The position numbers and the translations under genes were made by a program. From Watersipora subatra (taxonomy: Eukaryota > Bryozoa > Gymnolaemata > Cheilostomatida > Watersiporidae): a stretch of DNA of 64,000 bases. Location of the stretch: the NCBI RefSeq assembly GCF_963576615.1, contig NC_088709.1, positions 13,398,764-13,462,763 of the forward strand, given 5' to 3'. Numbering within the stretch: position 1 is the stretch's first letter; every line of letters begins with the position of its first letter. Under the pieces are notes generated by a model. The model was not told where the DNA came from and did no database searches. It saw nothing but the letters and a program-made list of their open reading frames with translations. Of the stretch, positions 25,801 to 38,100 are shown in pieces.

Positions 25801-28109
25801 CTCCAACTAGCTTTACATAGAGCCCAGCATTTCCACCTACAATACATATAGACTTCCCAGGTAGGTATATTATCTCCAACTCACACAGAGCCAAGTAGAG
25901 GTCTATTGCAAAATGAGACCGGTGATGGACTGACTCCCCAAATCAGGCTTCAGAAAAAACATACTTTCATTCCTTCTGCTTCTCAGTTTTAACTTATGTG
26001 GCTTTGCTGTATCACGGGTTCTAGTTGACCTCCACTTCTATATGTATACACTACGATACTGTGATATATTGCTAGTTTTATTTGTAAGGCACGAATGAGA
26101 GCCAACAGTTTACTGAGATGAAAGTCCCTTTGCAATGAACTGGTTGATGTCAGCAATAAAAATAAAATTTCTTTCAAGAATCCCTTAAGACCGCTCTTCA
26201 ACTATTAAATGGGATTTGACCCATTTCGTCTTATTTATCAACAGAAAATCACCGATTAGCGATTCTCTGTAGATGAATATTAGATGTAGATTGATACTTT
26301 TTGCTCATTTTGCTATTCTGATGCTGATTGGCTCAATAATATTTATCATTGACTCTTCGATTCTGTCTGTAGTCATGCCGAGACGTTCAGTCCTTGTTGA
26401 TTTCAGTAATGTATGTACAATGTACTATACAAGTATGGTGCATGTAGAAGAACAACTACATGTACATGTATAGAAATTATAAAAGTTTAGAAAGCAGTTT
26501 AACTGTTACCAAGTGTTAAAATAAAGGCTTTTACTAAAAAATTTAAGTTTCTATTTATATTTCATGTGACCTCAAGGAAGTAGGAGGGATTACTGTATGA
26601 TGTTCCAAAAGTAAGAAATTGAATTGAAGAACCTACCGGTGTACTTGATTGGAGACGCAGTGAGAAACACTGTGAAAACTATTGTAAGACACGATGTTTA
26701 CATATACATGTACATGTACTAGCACAGGTAAGTCTCAAGGATGATGTCACACATAATTCTTGAATATAACTCATTTTTCCTTTTTAGAGTATTAGCAGTT
26801 ACAAATAACCATCTCTACTTGTCTCTTTCTAGAGTACTAGCATGTCTAATTATCCTTCCCTACCTGATTGTCTGAATGATTTGAGCCTCCTGAAGAGGTT
26901 GAGCAGCACTGCTACAACAACCAAAGAATTAACGACCTCTCCGATCCTGTGAGGGTAATAAATCATAAAGAAGCCCATCACATCAAAGAATACCATCTTG
27001 CCCATCTTCAAATCTCCTGGTTCCTCAAGCCTGTCAGAGTTCCCTAAAGTCGTGAGGAGTGCCAGCAGGTTCTCTCCTAAAATTTCAAAAGATCATCTCA
27101 AGACCTTGGGCAATTTTTTGGTGACAATGATGATACAGCTGAAATAAAAAATTATAATAGTAAAATATTCCTTACAATTACAAATGTAGTGTGTATAATT
27201 AAGTTTGTTGGTAAATATGCGGGAAACATTCAAAGGCCTAATATTGACTTACCTCCTCTCTGAATGCACCCTTCAGGAATATATTCTGGTAGGTCATACT
27301 TGGTGTGGTAGATATACCCGTTGTACGCATAAGCTATGTCTATCCCTGGTAATAGACAAAGAATACAGTATTTACACAGACTAGAGTGATTAAAGATAGA
27401 TATTTCTAGAAGAACCTATGGTAGGCATAATTAGAATTAAATAAGAAGGAACAATGAAAGCAATAAGAAGTTGATGAGCGAGAAAAATAAAAGCAAATGA
27501 ATGTAGCAGATGTAGAAAGTGGAGCAGCAATTAAAGAGGAGAAATAACATAAAAAGAGAGAGAGAAAAAGAAAGAGAAAAAAGAGTGAAAGAGAGAGAGA
27601 AAAAGAGAGAGACAGAGAAAGAGAGAGAAAAAGAGAGACAGAGAAAGAGAGAAAGAGAAAAAGAGAGAGAGAAAGAGAGAGAAAAAGAGAGAGAGAAAGA
27701 GAGAGAAAAAGAGAGAAAGAAAAAGAGAGAGAGAGAGAGAAAAAGAGAGAGAGAGAAAAAAGAGAGAAAGAGGGAGAGAGACAGGAGGAAATGGAGAGAA
27801 AGAGTGATAACGAAGTCAGCACACAAACGTACCAGGAATGTGTCCATAGTCTCTGTAAATCCTAAAGTCTGTGTCAGATGGGATGACTCCACTCTGGAAT
27901 ATCTCCTGCCCAACAACGGAAGCCGAAGGATATCTTACAGACTGAGCATAGGCAGCAATCAGCCACGGGTATTCCGGCCCTGGTACAAATACAAATAAGA
28001 AGCTGGTAAAGGTAACATCAAAGTACTACTAAAAAAATTCCACAATTAGGAAGCGATTAGGATTTGTGTAAAAGTTTCCTGGATATAGTGCACATAATCT
28101 TATACATGT

Positions 28110-28156
<47 letters not shown>

Positions 28157-31059
28157 CCATGCCATAAAAGTATCTGATTACCAGCATCACTTGAACTCAC
28201 TTGATTATTTTAAGAATATACAATAGGATCTGTGACAAGATTCACAAGTAGCCATCTAATTAGAGCTTGTAATATCAGCACATAGTTAGTAAATGAGAGA
28301 ATGTGGCCACGAGATTTCTTAGTTGAAAGAGAAAACAATTCCAATTTGTGGTCTACTGCAAGAGTTCCGTAATCCGCCATAAAATGTACCATATACACTA
28401 ACACAATCCTCTATTGATCGACCGTTTGAGTTATTTCACTGCTATTATTCGAGTGGACGGGTCGTCTTATTTTGTGGCGGCTCATAGTTGCCGCACATAT
28501 GCGGCACATGGCAGGTCGATCATATTTGGTATTAATAATTCTCGATCAAACTTTGCTGTCAATTTCTCTTCTGTCCATTATGACGGTTTGGCTAAATTAA
28601 CTGACTTCGCTCCTACGATTGGTGTAGCCGTAAGAATCAATTCCAAAGCTTCCCGAACGCGAAACCTGAGGTAAAAAGTATGTCAGAAGAATTCGTAAAA
28701 CAAGTTGATGCTATAGAGATTAATTATTGAATGAAGTTTGTCATATGGATTTGCAAACAAAAACTGGCTTTTAACCTAAGCTAATAGGAAATGTGTATCT
28801 ACACAAGAGATAAATACCAGTTTGAAAGACCATCTCTCTCCCTCCAGCCCCAGCAGCCTCTAAGTTAACAAAAGCCTTAAGTTCCTTCGCCCACGGATGC
28901 TGAGTGATGAATCCGTGAGCTGCCTATGGTAGGGTAATGTTGGGGTAATCAGTTATATAACATTATAAGAAGTAATAACACAACTGGGACTGGGTCCCTT
29001 ATTGTATAGACCTAAAGCCTAACAACCTTCAAATGAACATGTCTATTAAAAGTAATGATCACAGGCTACCAATTCTCAGAAAAACCTAAAAAAATCAAAC
29101 AATGGAAAGCTGCAACATATTATTGTCACAGTAAACACTTGTACTATGGAAAACTGAAACAGATTATTGTACATTTACCTGCAGCCCTGTCTCTTCTGCT
29201 CCATTGAATATAAAAAGGATGGAATGTCTGAGAGGTACGTCTGCTCGACTCAGCACTCGCAGTGTTTCTAACATTGTGGCACAACTCACCATGTCATCAC
29301 TCGCACCTGAAAAACCAAACTTCGGCTACATAAAAAATTCTGAGCACAACCGAATCCGCAGTTTGTCTACGCTTCATTTGTTAAGACTTAAGATTTGCAA
29401 AAACTAGTTGTTAACGCTCATTCGCTTTGAGCTGAATTTTTTTTCAGTTTAAATTTGACTATCTCTTGTTTCGGTTTTTGTAAGATGAGGACTAAACACC
29501 ATAAAGAGCTAAGGCTATGCACCTAGTCAGGCTTCTTTGAGCAATAAGCAGGATTTTAATGTTAAGAGATAAGAAGATGATACAAACATATTGTTGCCAA
29601 CTGACAACGAGAAGACAACTGACATGAGAAGATGATAAACATATTGATGTTGACAAAGGGAAGACAACTGATCAGAGAAGCTGATACATAGAGTATACAT
29701 GGAATAAAATTAATTAATTAGTTAATTAGAAATTCCCCTGTCATACAACCCACGACCAAAGTGATAATGGAAAGAAAGGGTACTGCTAAAGATGAACTGT
29801 AAAGAGATTGGCTGGCAAGGCAGGTTGGTCAGCGCGTCTACGAAGGACAATGATGTCAATTTGTTGTAGTTAATAAAGTAAAATTTAAAAGTCAGCCTCA
29901 GTCAATGTTAGCCATGACACCAATAGCTGTTCAATATTCTTTTTAAGGTGATTGATTATTTAAGAAAGCTTTATTGCATCACCAGTGAAACTCTTACAAC
30001 ATTACATGAAATGCATGTATGTAGAGCTTTTTATTGGCATTGGTAAGTATCAACAAATTGATGTTTTTTGTTACACGTCAAAAGGGAAAAAAATGGAAAG
30101 ACAGCAATCAGGAATTAATTAGTGAGTTGAACAAATGTGTTTTGAAAACTGGTAATCTAAAGGAATGGCGGAGGACTCGGAACAGTGAATTGTAGGTTGT
30201 AGTAACAGAAAGGTTCATAAACTGAAAACTGAAACATACGATGGTAGATGTAGCATGTTTTTGGTCAATCAGAAATTGGTTCAACTTGCTTTCAAATCTT
30301 CTGCTAACTGAGAATCCTGACTACCACCCTTCAATATCGAATGAACCATTCAATGTGTAGAGAATACACTTAACAGCGGGAGAATATGTTACACCTCCCT
30401 ATGCTGAACAACTGACGCACCCCAGTTACAGCTATCTGAACCGAAGTTGTGTTGACCCAACGGCTACTGAAATAAAAAATGAATCGTCATTTTGCCCACC
30501 AACCTGGACTAGATATGGCTGTGTCTTGATGACAGTTGACAAGGATAGTTGCTGAAGACTCTTTCGTAGCGGGAGACAACTTCACTAATATATTCTTTAC
30601 ATTGGTGTAGCAGTATGTGCCAACAACTCCACAAGTGTAACAGCCGGTCGGTTGTTGAATATCTGTTTCAATACGATGAATTGGCTTAGCCAATTCACTG
30701 ATTTCACGGATTCTGTCAACTATTGCACCGACCACATGAACCTCGTTAGCGTGACTTCCGACATTTCTTGTGCCGTTCTTGCACACTTTTTCTACAAATT
30801 GCCTTGCGTTAACCTCTAAAAATGGGCTGTCAGTGTTTGAGGGTGAAGGAAATGTATGGTAGTGTGCATTGTAGGCAGCATAGAGAAAGGTACAAGAGAT
30901 AATAACTACGAGCCAAAACCTTTCCCCAAACTTTGCTTGTGAATTGAAACGTTCTGACCAGTCTGCTCGCTCTTGTTTCAACAGCTCAGATGTCGAGTCA
31001 CCGCTGTCGGCCTTCTTATCCTCTTCTGGATATCTCTTACGTGTGACAGACGTGTCCAT
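16808..31059 (-). CDS. ERMP1: ERMP1 copy B: endoplasmic reticulum metallopeptidase 1, M28 family (14 exons, 892 aa)
   Basis: A multi-pass ER membrane protein with a luminal zinc-aminopeptidase-like domain. Exons, 5' to 3' on the minus strand: 31059-30504, 29306-29179, 28923-28818, 27979-27833, 27345-27253, 27076-26864, 25836-25601, 25440-25260, 22855-22665, 21847-21692, 21455-21256, 19932-19820, 19550-19363 and 16978-16808. The sum is 2679 nt and stays in frame from ATG to TAA. There is an N-terminal membrane anchor at about residues 48-64. The M28 residues are His177 and Asp179 in NCHQD, Asp189 in GASDD, Glu223-Glu224 in GAEE, Glu250 in NLEAAG and His326 in IYHTKYD. Exons 6-10 encode about eight further hydrophobic segments, and exons 11-14 the C-terminal luminal domain. 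Exon 10 ends with a GC donor; all others are GT. The length agrees with the roughly 900 residues usual for the family. It is a tandem paralogue of copy A, and nothing suggests a pseudogene. An in-frame ATG 24 nt upstream (31083) is an alternative start. Confidence 0.95.
17154..17196. repeat. Perfect 19-bp inverted repeat with 5-nt loop
   Basis: Arms at 17154-17172 and 17178-17196 are exact reverse complements (GATGATGCCATATTGTTTG), with loop ATAGA. It lies in the last intron of ERMP1 copy B, just before a Helitron-like start. Confidence 0.9.
17202..18531 (+). mobile_element. Helitron-like non-autonomous element (tentative)
   Basis: Starts TCTATATATATATAAATC, followed by a CTGTCGTTC-type block shared with 38718 and 43588. 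A TTTTATTACT..CTAGT end at about 18531 resembles ends at 38034 and 44087. Helitrons begin TC and end CTRR after a hairpin, which these ends roughly satisfy. Pairing this start with this end is inferred. No Rep/helicase frame is seen. It fills most of ERMP1-B intron 13. Confidence 0.4.
20624..21140 (+). pseudogene. Decayed coding fragment, unidentified, antisense in ERMP1-B intron 11
   Basis: Frame 20666 (+) reads as protein-like sequence, for example [46 protein letters not shown] and, after a one-base shift near 20920, [15 protein letters not shown]. At least five in-frame stops interrupt it (TAA, TAG, TGA, TAA, TGA), several explained by single C-to-T changes from Gln or Arg codons. Composition is less AT-rich than its surroundings. 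I do not recognise the family. It could be a processed pseudogene or the remnant of a transposon-encoded protein. Confidence 0.55.
21692..21847 (-). CDS. ERMP1: ERMP1 copy B exon 10, with a GC donor
   Basis: The 156-nt exon matches the 156-nt exon 10 of copy A (37423-37578, with donor GTGAGT). In copy B the exon ends TTC ACA and is followed by GCAAGT at the same position. This is the known non-canonical GC-AG class of intron, with otherwise strong donor context. Using it keeps length, phase and protein alignment; no nearby GT does. Confidence 0.85.
22980..23245. repeat. Dispersed repeat related to 44750-44990
   Basis: Shares blocks such as TTGGAATGGATTAGGCAA, CCTATAACATAAATGTTCT and a GTCTATTGTGTATAG end with 44750-44990, in the same orientation. 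It is likely one end of a DNA transposon family; ends were not resolved. Confidence 0.6.
23457..25240. mobile_element. Long-TIR DNA transposon (MITE-like), copy 3
   Basis: The left end CTGTAAAGCCTCTATTTGAA and right end TTCAAATAGAGGTTTTGAA are inverted copies related to 3547-5541 and 7629-8521. It lies in ERMP1-B intron 8. Its end is only about 20 bp from the exon 8 donor at 25260. The right end carries a short local duplication of GAGGTGGCGTTCAAATA. Confidence 0.72.
25837..26863. other. ERMP1-B intron 6, mostly featureless
   Basis: AT-rich intron with small ACATGTACATGTA palindromes near 26455 and 26705. At its right end (about 26780-26860) is a short run related to the 45-bp minisatellite of the equivalent ERMP1-A intron. 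No gene seen. Confidence 0.6.
27541..27812. repeat. GA-rich purine microsatellite
   Basis: Nearly uninterrupted purine (AGAGAGAAAAAGAGAG-type) on the + strand in ERMP1-B intron 4. It opens long artefact frames on both strands (KEREKERE and SLSLFLSL). Such tracts can form triplex DNA. Confidence 0.95.
28114..28154. repeat. (AT)n microsatellite
   Basis: About twenty AT units in ERMP1-B intron 3. Confidence 0.95.
30504..31059 (-). CDS. ERMP1: ERMP1 copy B exon 1 (N-terminal tail, membrane anchor, start of M28 domain)
   Basis: Encodes a charged cytosolic tail of about 45 residues, a transmembrane segment ([16 protein letters not shown]) and the first part of the peptidase domain, ending at SP(G). 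It differs from exon 1 of copy A at about half of aligned positions and is 30 nt shorter. The reading frame stays open upstream through a tRNA-like sequence, so the start is not certain. ATG at 31059 was chosen because it begins a plausible tail; an acceptor-like TTTTTCTAG at about 31070 could mark a 5' UTR intron. Confidence 0.88.
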
Positions 31060-31177
31060 CTTATAACATTCTAGAAAAAGCATAAAAACACCTTCAAAAT
31101 TCTCAACGACCAGAATCTTTACTATAATAAGAGTCATGTCTGTCCGAAGCCACGCCAAGAGCGTTACGAAAAAAAAT

Positions 31178-31258
31178 GCACACAACGGGAATCGAACCCG
31201 GATATTTGGAGTCCCAGCCAAGCGGGCCACCATCTGCACTGCACCACTCTACCATATT
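31178..31258 (-). other. tRNA-like sequence with pol III A and B boxes
   Basis: On the minus strand TGGTAGAGTGG fits the A-box consensus, and GGTTCGATTCC is an exact B box within an intact CGGG/CCCG T-arm. A run of eight T follows about 15 nt later. The acceptor stem does not pair and the anticodon arm is unclear. It is therefore a degenerate tRNA or the head of a tRNA-derived SINE, not a confident tRNA gene. It lies about 120 bp upstream of the ERMP1-B start codon. Confidence 0.5.
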
Positions 31259-33329
31259 TTCATATCTAAGAATAATTGTGCACATAGTTATTACACACAA
31301 CGATCTCTAACTGTGCACAGGGCTGTCAGCATACTAGTTTTAATAAAGGCAATGATGGCGCACAAACTTTTAAACAAACTACAGTAATCCCTCCCTACCT
31401 TGAGGGTCAGCTTTCGCGGTTTTATTGCACAATATTCACAAAAAATTAAAAAATAAATCAAAAAGGTAAAATACATCAATCTCTCTAACTCTCTGCTGAG
31501 CTTTATTGTAATAGCAGTGATTAGAGTTCGTTGTTTTTTTTGTTACATTTTGAAAAGTTTGAAAGTGCAAAGTGCTTTCACACCCTTCATCACGCCTCTT
31601 AAACACCCTCAACTCTTAAAATTGTCTAATGAACACATAGACCAATTAACTATAACTATAGCTAATTACTATAGTATAGTTAATAGGTCTATGAATGAAC
31701 ATAAGGTAAATAGGAATATGGCTATGCTTAATAAAAAAGTCACCTTATTTGATATGATAAAAGTGGACTATTACTGGCCAAATTTGTTTGTATGCCACAG
31801 ACTTGTACTTTTCGAGTGGGCGCGTTTCAATCAACTGCTAAAATGAAGGATCACTGTATTTCGAGAGTAACTCAGTGAACCATGAGTGTCTATTCATACA
31901 AATGCCAGACGAGCTACTGTATGAAACGAAAAAAAGAATAATTCAAACATACTTGTTTAGCAAAAATAATAAAATTTAACTCATTAGATTATTAGTAGTA
32001 TAAAAAATCCGAATATATATATATCTATCAGTAAAAACTTTAATGTTATTGAAGTCCAAAGCTGAAGAAATAAGAATTGCTGATTTTACGTCCGAACTAT
32101 TTTGCCCGTCACTGTATTTACTAAAACTACTGCAGTATAATGAGCGTGTAAACTTGTGAATCTTAGCTATAGGGAGTGGATTGAGTTGCTTATATAAGGA
32201 GTGAACTGCTTATACATGTACAATTGAAACTGTTACCACAGAAACAAAACAACAAAAGAAACCCATTTCTTAAGTCAAAACCGAGCTCACCTCGAGTTTA
32301 ATAGACTATTTACCAGATAAATCACTGATATATTAAAGTGATGTAAACTGGCTGCTTTTAATCTTTTAGTTCATGTCTATATCGCGCATCATTCCTGTAA
32401 TTTAAAGGATTGAAGATTTACCACAATTATTACCAACAAGCTAAGAATTTTCACTGCTACTCTGAGCAGCTTTAGATCATACACATGATTATACACCCGA
32501 TCATACACCTGACTAAACACTTGATTATACACTTTCTGATCATACACATTGATACTATCTTCTATACGCTGCTTTTGTGTGTTATCTTTCAATTATGGCT
32601 TAAATCTATTGTGTGGGCTTAGCAGGGGCTGGAGATTTGACTACTGAGACAGGTTTTGTAAATAGACCCTGGGGTTTCACTCTCAACTTTCATCCCAAGG
32701 GCTCGACGAAAAAACCACGGTTTAGGGGTGTTTTTTGGTGGCCAGACACTCTAGAGTGTTTTCATAAAAAAGGTATGTAGTTTTAGCTTGGTGCAGTGGA
32801 AAAGGGCCAATGCTTTAACATTTATATCGCTATCCACCATATTAAAATGGCATCTAAGTAGTGCTATGGGGGTAAAATACCTGTTCTAAGTAGAAGCAAT
32901 GATTGAGCAAAAAAAGAGGGCAATTAATGGGGGTGATGAAATGATAAGGGGTAGTTTTGTATTAATGTGTAAGTCAGTAAAAAGGGTGCATTTTTCAACA
33001 TCTCAGATTAGCCCTTGGCAATGAATAGAAGAGAGTGAAACCCCTGGGTAAATAGAGCGTATAAATGCAGACCAAAAATATCAGTGTCAAATAAAAGTTT
33101 TTATATTTAAGCAGTTGGCATCTTGCTACCAAATTTGGCAGGCAAAACCCAACCAACAGTATCTAAAGGCCAAGAGCATAGACTAAAAACTTTGTTAGCT
33201 AAAACCCTTCTAGTTATTAACAAAGCAAGCAACAAACTTTCACTTTTCTCTGATCTCCTAAATCACTAGATCTGTATCACTGCGTAATAATGTTGTGGAC
33301 CGTTAATGGTAGTGTTATAATTGTAGCTT

Positions 33330-33485
33330 ATGTTAGCCAGCAGTTCAGTGTTACCAGTATGCTACCATTGTTATCAATGTGTTATCACTGCGTTATTAAT
33401 GTGCTATCACTGAGTTATCAATGTGCTATCAGCCTATCACTGTGTTATCAATGTATTACCATTGTGTTATCAATGTGTTATTACT
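33330..33485. repeat. Tandem repeat, TGTTATCAATG-type
   Basis: Degenerate 10-24 bp units (GTGTTATCAATGT, GTTATCACTG) between the ERMP1 copies. Confidence 0.8.
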
Positions 33486-34047
33486 GAGCTCTTTGTAGGG
33501 CTGAGACAAAGTGCTTTAAATCTTAAATTAACAGCTGATGCTATGCCTATGCAAAACCAGTTATGCGTCCATTTACAACATTCGCTGTTATTGCTCCAGC
33601 TTCCAGCAGTTCTTTTTGCAATGACAAAACAGATCTCCAATAGAAGCTGGTCAACTGATGAACATGGTCTCAACTGTCAACAACACGATGTTTAAATTTT
33701 TTATCTACTTTTAAATATGTTTGCTCAAGTTATATTAGCTGTCTGTCACTAATTCACTCAAGTTTAATCGTGACTAGAAAATTTAGCGGTAGATCTTGCA
33801 TATTTAAAAGACCTGTCCAAAGGCGCACTTTAATAACGCTTACTAATTTTGCTTCCACAAAAAGTATAAAACCTTTCATACAATAAGTAGATTCACAAAC
33901 ACAGCTTTTATAGGTACTGAACCCGTCGTCTTTAAATTTTGCAAGCAGCTCAACTTTCAGTATTGCGTATTTATATTTTATATACTTTCCATGCAGTATA
34001 CAACCCAAATATTGTGCTTCAGTAGAGTGTCTAGAAACCAGCAGCTT

Positions 34048-34084
34048 AGATTTAGTTCTAACCCTTAGGGTTAGAACTAAATCT
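34048..34084. repeat. Perfect palindrome with CCCTTAGGG core
   Basis: Two exact 17-bp arms (AGATTTAGTTCTAACCC and its complement) flank a 3-nt loop, TTA. The core TAACCCTTAGGGTTA resembles head-to-head telomere-type motifs, but only single units are present. Confidence 0.9.
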
Positions 34085-35165
34085 GACAGCTTCGTAAACC
34101 AACTAAAGGCCACTACACAGGCACAGCAAGTAAAGACACTCAACAAAAAGTGTTTAGTTATTAATAAAACACGCAATCCAATTACATTGAATAGTTCATG
34201 CCAGAAACATATTGCGTGCATTCTCCTAAATTTTCAAAATAAATGCATCCCTCACAAGTACTAGGTATCAGCGACCAATAATTATTAACGTATAACAACT
34301 TACTTGTACTGTACCAGTTATAATCGGTATTCAAAGCCGTCCCAGTTATGGGCTACATGTGGGCGGCGACCATAATCATGTGGTGCTAAAATATTGCGTG
34401 TAATTGCTACATATAAGCGAATATATAAATTGATACTTGCATTAGTTTTTTTTAAATTTATTTAGTTCGATGTATGACAAAAAATTAAATTTTTATTATA
34501 AAAAAACAACAACGGAGTTAACAACTCCAGTCTACGGTGTGTTTCGCAGGTCGTATGTGCGAGTCAAACTTTACAGGTCTGATCAGTGATCACGCTGTCA
34601 GATCAGGTGTGGTCAAAAGCTGTCAGACGATAGCTAAAATGCTAAGAATTTTCAACTTAAAAATAATAATGCCTGTCTTGTAATAGGAAGCTGCAACCAC
34701 AGGCAATTTATTTACTTTGCTAAGTTTGAACTGTAAATTGTCTACCAACAACATAGTCCTGGCCTTACAATCCTAAGCCATTTATAACGCCCCTGTTTAT
34801 TATTATCCAGATTATATACTAACAACTCTCAAGCTGTCGGTCAAAAGTGCTGTAGCATGTAATCTGGCAGAATAATACAATAGAATCTACATAGATGCCA
34901 CTGGTGTGAAGTTTGTATTTTGAGGTGTGTATTTTGAGCAGACAGAAACACCACACAGACAGCAGTGTTTCAACCTAAGCTTAATGGATGGAGATCAAAA
35001 TAAAAAATCAAAATTTTAAATATGAGTAAAAATTACTGTTTCTAATAAATATCGTCAAATAATATCAAAACGATTGTTATCAAATCAAACAAGTATAGAA
35101 TTTTGCACGCTAGAAACCACAATCCAACTACATGCAATATAAAAAACTACAATCGAAAATTAAAC

Positions 35166-38100
35166 TCAGAACCTATAGTGTTGGTAAGTAGCCACCCAGC
35201 CAAGTGGCACGGTCCAGTTAGGAAACTTGTCAAGCATCGCAGTGAGCTCAGGAGTTGTGCTCTCAGGTCCATCCAAGTAATGCACACCAAATCCAATGTC
35301 CAGCCAATGCTTGTCAAGAGATGCCCCCTCACCTACCTAATACACCACATAAGATATTAATTTAGCAGTTTACGCTTGCCACGAAATAAAGCGATTGCAG
35401 CTCACTACAGTAACGAGCAAACATGGTAAGGGTGAACCAACCTGAATATCAAGAAAGAATTGAAGTGGACCTCGAGGGGCGCTCGCTGATGTAGTATATA
35501 CGAAGTAGTGGTTGCGTGTAATTTCCTTTGGCATTAGAGTAGGTGTCGGAGTGCCTGATGTGAATGACCAGCCTATGAGCTTTCCACCTTCTACGACTGA
35601 CAAATAGATGTTCCTGTACACCTGGTCTCCTGTAACAGGTGCCAATATTGGTATGAATCTACTGTTTTTGAGGGCCATTTGTTAAAGTTTATGTTCGCAA
35701 AGACTATGGTCTATATTGCTATCTGATTTGCCTTGATCACCACCGTTATGGTACCTTTATCAGAAGGCATTTAAAAATAGTATGTACCCTATTGCTGTCT
35801 AGAAAGGTTATGTACTCTATTACTGTCTAGAACGGTTACGTACATATACTCTATTATTGTCTAGAAATGTGATGTACCTTGTTGCTGTCTAGAAAAGTGA
35901 TGATCTTATTGCTGTCTAGAAAATTTGTGTTCTTTATTAGTCTCTAAAGTAGTTTTATTTTTTATCAGGTCAAAGGGAGTTATGTTCTCTATGTTCGTGC
36001 TATGGTAAAAGGAGTTGTGTTTTCTACATTTTTACTCAAGAATGCAAGAGTCGTACTACCTATTTCTCTACAGCTGTCTGAAGCAATTGTTTTGTAGTGA
36101 TTATTTGGAGACAAAGTGTGAATTGCTATATTTTTTGTTTTTGCATCTAAAAGAGTTCTTCAAGATTATTGTGCCTAGAGATCATTGATAGGTTCCAGTA
36201 GCTCTGGTTGTAGTATATGAAACTTGAACATTTATTCACAAACATGTGCAGTGGAGCTAAGAATAGATAAAGACAAGGTCGACCAATCAGAAACCGTGTT
36301 TTCTTGCCAGATGAAACCAATCGGAGCACATAGAAGCGATCCTACACTAATTGCCTTGCTATACTATTGAGGTAGGTCCGCGAGAAACAAATACTTGTGA
36401 CATAAGACGCTAGTATTACTTGCTTCTAAGCTAGTTTAGCATACAAACCTGCGCAAGTAAAATGATGTCTAACAACATCATTGGCTAGCTTCTCTTTGCT
36501 ATGGCTCACATTCAATCGTCCTTGAAGTCTGGGTTTTTCTAGGTCACCCACATAGTATTTCCTGTAAGTATATCATGAATACACCTCAAACTCGCAGAGA
36601 CATACCAAGAATTGTTCAAACAGATTTCACAAAGTTTCTAATTAACCAACAATACGCCATTAAAATGCATACAATAAAATAAACATACAAGTGACGAGAC
36701 AAATGGGAGTTGCATATGCTTGCCTGTCATCTTACGAATTATTTTATGATATGAAAATGCAGTTGTCTATGCAGTAGAGCTAAATCTAATAGTAAAGCTA
36801 TTAGTAATGCTATTAGCTTATTAGCTAATAGCATTAGTAAAACTAATAGCACGTTGTATAAGAGACTTGGTTCCAGATGTTGAGGCCATTTTATCAACCT
36901 AAAATTATCCGCTAAATTAACACTAAACTCAAATCAGGTTTGAAAACAACTTCTATCTGTTTCTTTAAAAAGGTTTCCACAAACTGATCTGCCTGTGAAA
37001 CATATAAAGCGATTGTATCAAAGTTGGAGGCTGCCAGAAACTTCTGATAGCTTGGCAAAAAAACTATCAAAACTAACGAGAGAATAGGCATGAGCGGGAG
37101 GTAGTAGGGAAATCCTCCATAAGCTAGATCCTTATCCGCTGCCTGTAGTTGCATAGACTTAAGTTCCGGTATGTTATCAAGGTATCTGTGCTCATTGTAG
37201 TCAAATGGTATGTAAAGCAACCCATGATCTTCCTTCTCCAAAGTTCCGTCATACGCGTACAGTTCTCGCCAAAAGTGCTACAATGCAATTATTTTTATTT
37301 AACACCTAAAATGTGACAACCTATCAAAGGATGAAATTTTTCATGTTTAAAACGCAATACTTTTTTCTCATCTATGCTATAAGCACAGCTTAACAAGCGA
37401 GTCAAACATCAACAACACTCACGTGGAAAGCGTGTCTCTGTGCCGAAGGAGATGCCGGATTATCTGAGTAAGGAAATCCAAGACTTGTAAAGCAACCAAT
37501 GAGTATAAAGAAAGCGGAAATGGAGAGAAAATTGACAGCTAAGCTAGTGAGATCCTTGCTGACGTGTAGAAATCCTGCCTACAATGTAACCGCAATAGGA
37601 TTCTGTTGAACACGGATAAAAGCACTGAGATAAGTCAGGTCCATGTAAAATTCTTCAGTAGTGTTTGAAATTGAAAAGAGATTTTAAACCTCAGCATCCA
37701 AAATTCGTCATGAACCAAAAGCTCCAATGCAGATGTTGAAGATAAATTTAATTAAGGGGTAGATGTGGTTGAAGAGGTGGTTTACTTCACTAGAGGTCAA
37801 GGTTGAAGAATGAGAAAGGGGACTAATTATTGCGCTAATATAAGTAAAATGATAGCTGATTTTACAGTCAAACATGATGACACTGCGTTTTATTCTTAAT
37901 ACTAGGTGAATGTACGGGTAGTAAAAAAACAGATTACAAACATTACCTTACCTACTAGATTACCTTTACACTACATTATTGCAACTATTTATCAGCTGTT
38001 TTTATTACTCGTGCAACGCTGGGTATTATCTAGTGAGGCTAGCTGGTAATCGTTACGCGTGATGCAACATTGTTATGCATATTTTAACTGATGTAATGCA

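Larger units (their letters stand above)
31259..35165. other. Spacer between the two ERMP1 copies
   Basis: Holds short tandem repeats (about 32460-32560, ATCATACAC-type; 33330-33485, TGTTATCAATG-type) and a perfect palindrome at 34048-34084. A 155-codon open frame on the minus strand (33754-34221) has no recognisable domain and is probably chance in AT-rich DNA. The promoter of copy B and the 3' end of copy A must lie here, but no clear TATA box or poly(A) signal stood out. Confidence 0.55.

Noticed and set aside
27406-27998. Long open frames of Lys/Glu/Arg or Ser/Leu repeats on both strands
   Set aside because: Produced by the GA-rich microsatellite; no start context, domain or splice logic. 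The right end only overlaps ERMP1-B exon 4.
28414-28674. 86-codon + strand open frame in ERMP1-B intron 3
   Set aside because: Composition is slightly coding-like, but there is no motif I recognise and no splice partners. It could be a transposon fragment.
33754-34221. 155-codon minus-strand open frame between the ERMP1 copies
   Set aside because: No recognisable domain, no family motif, and a perfect palindrome runs through it. Likely chance, though transcript data could change this.
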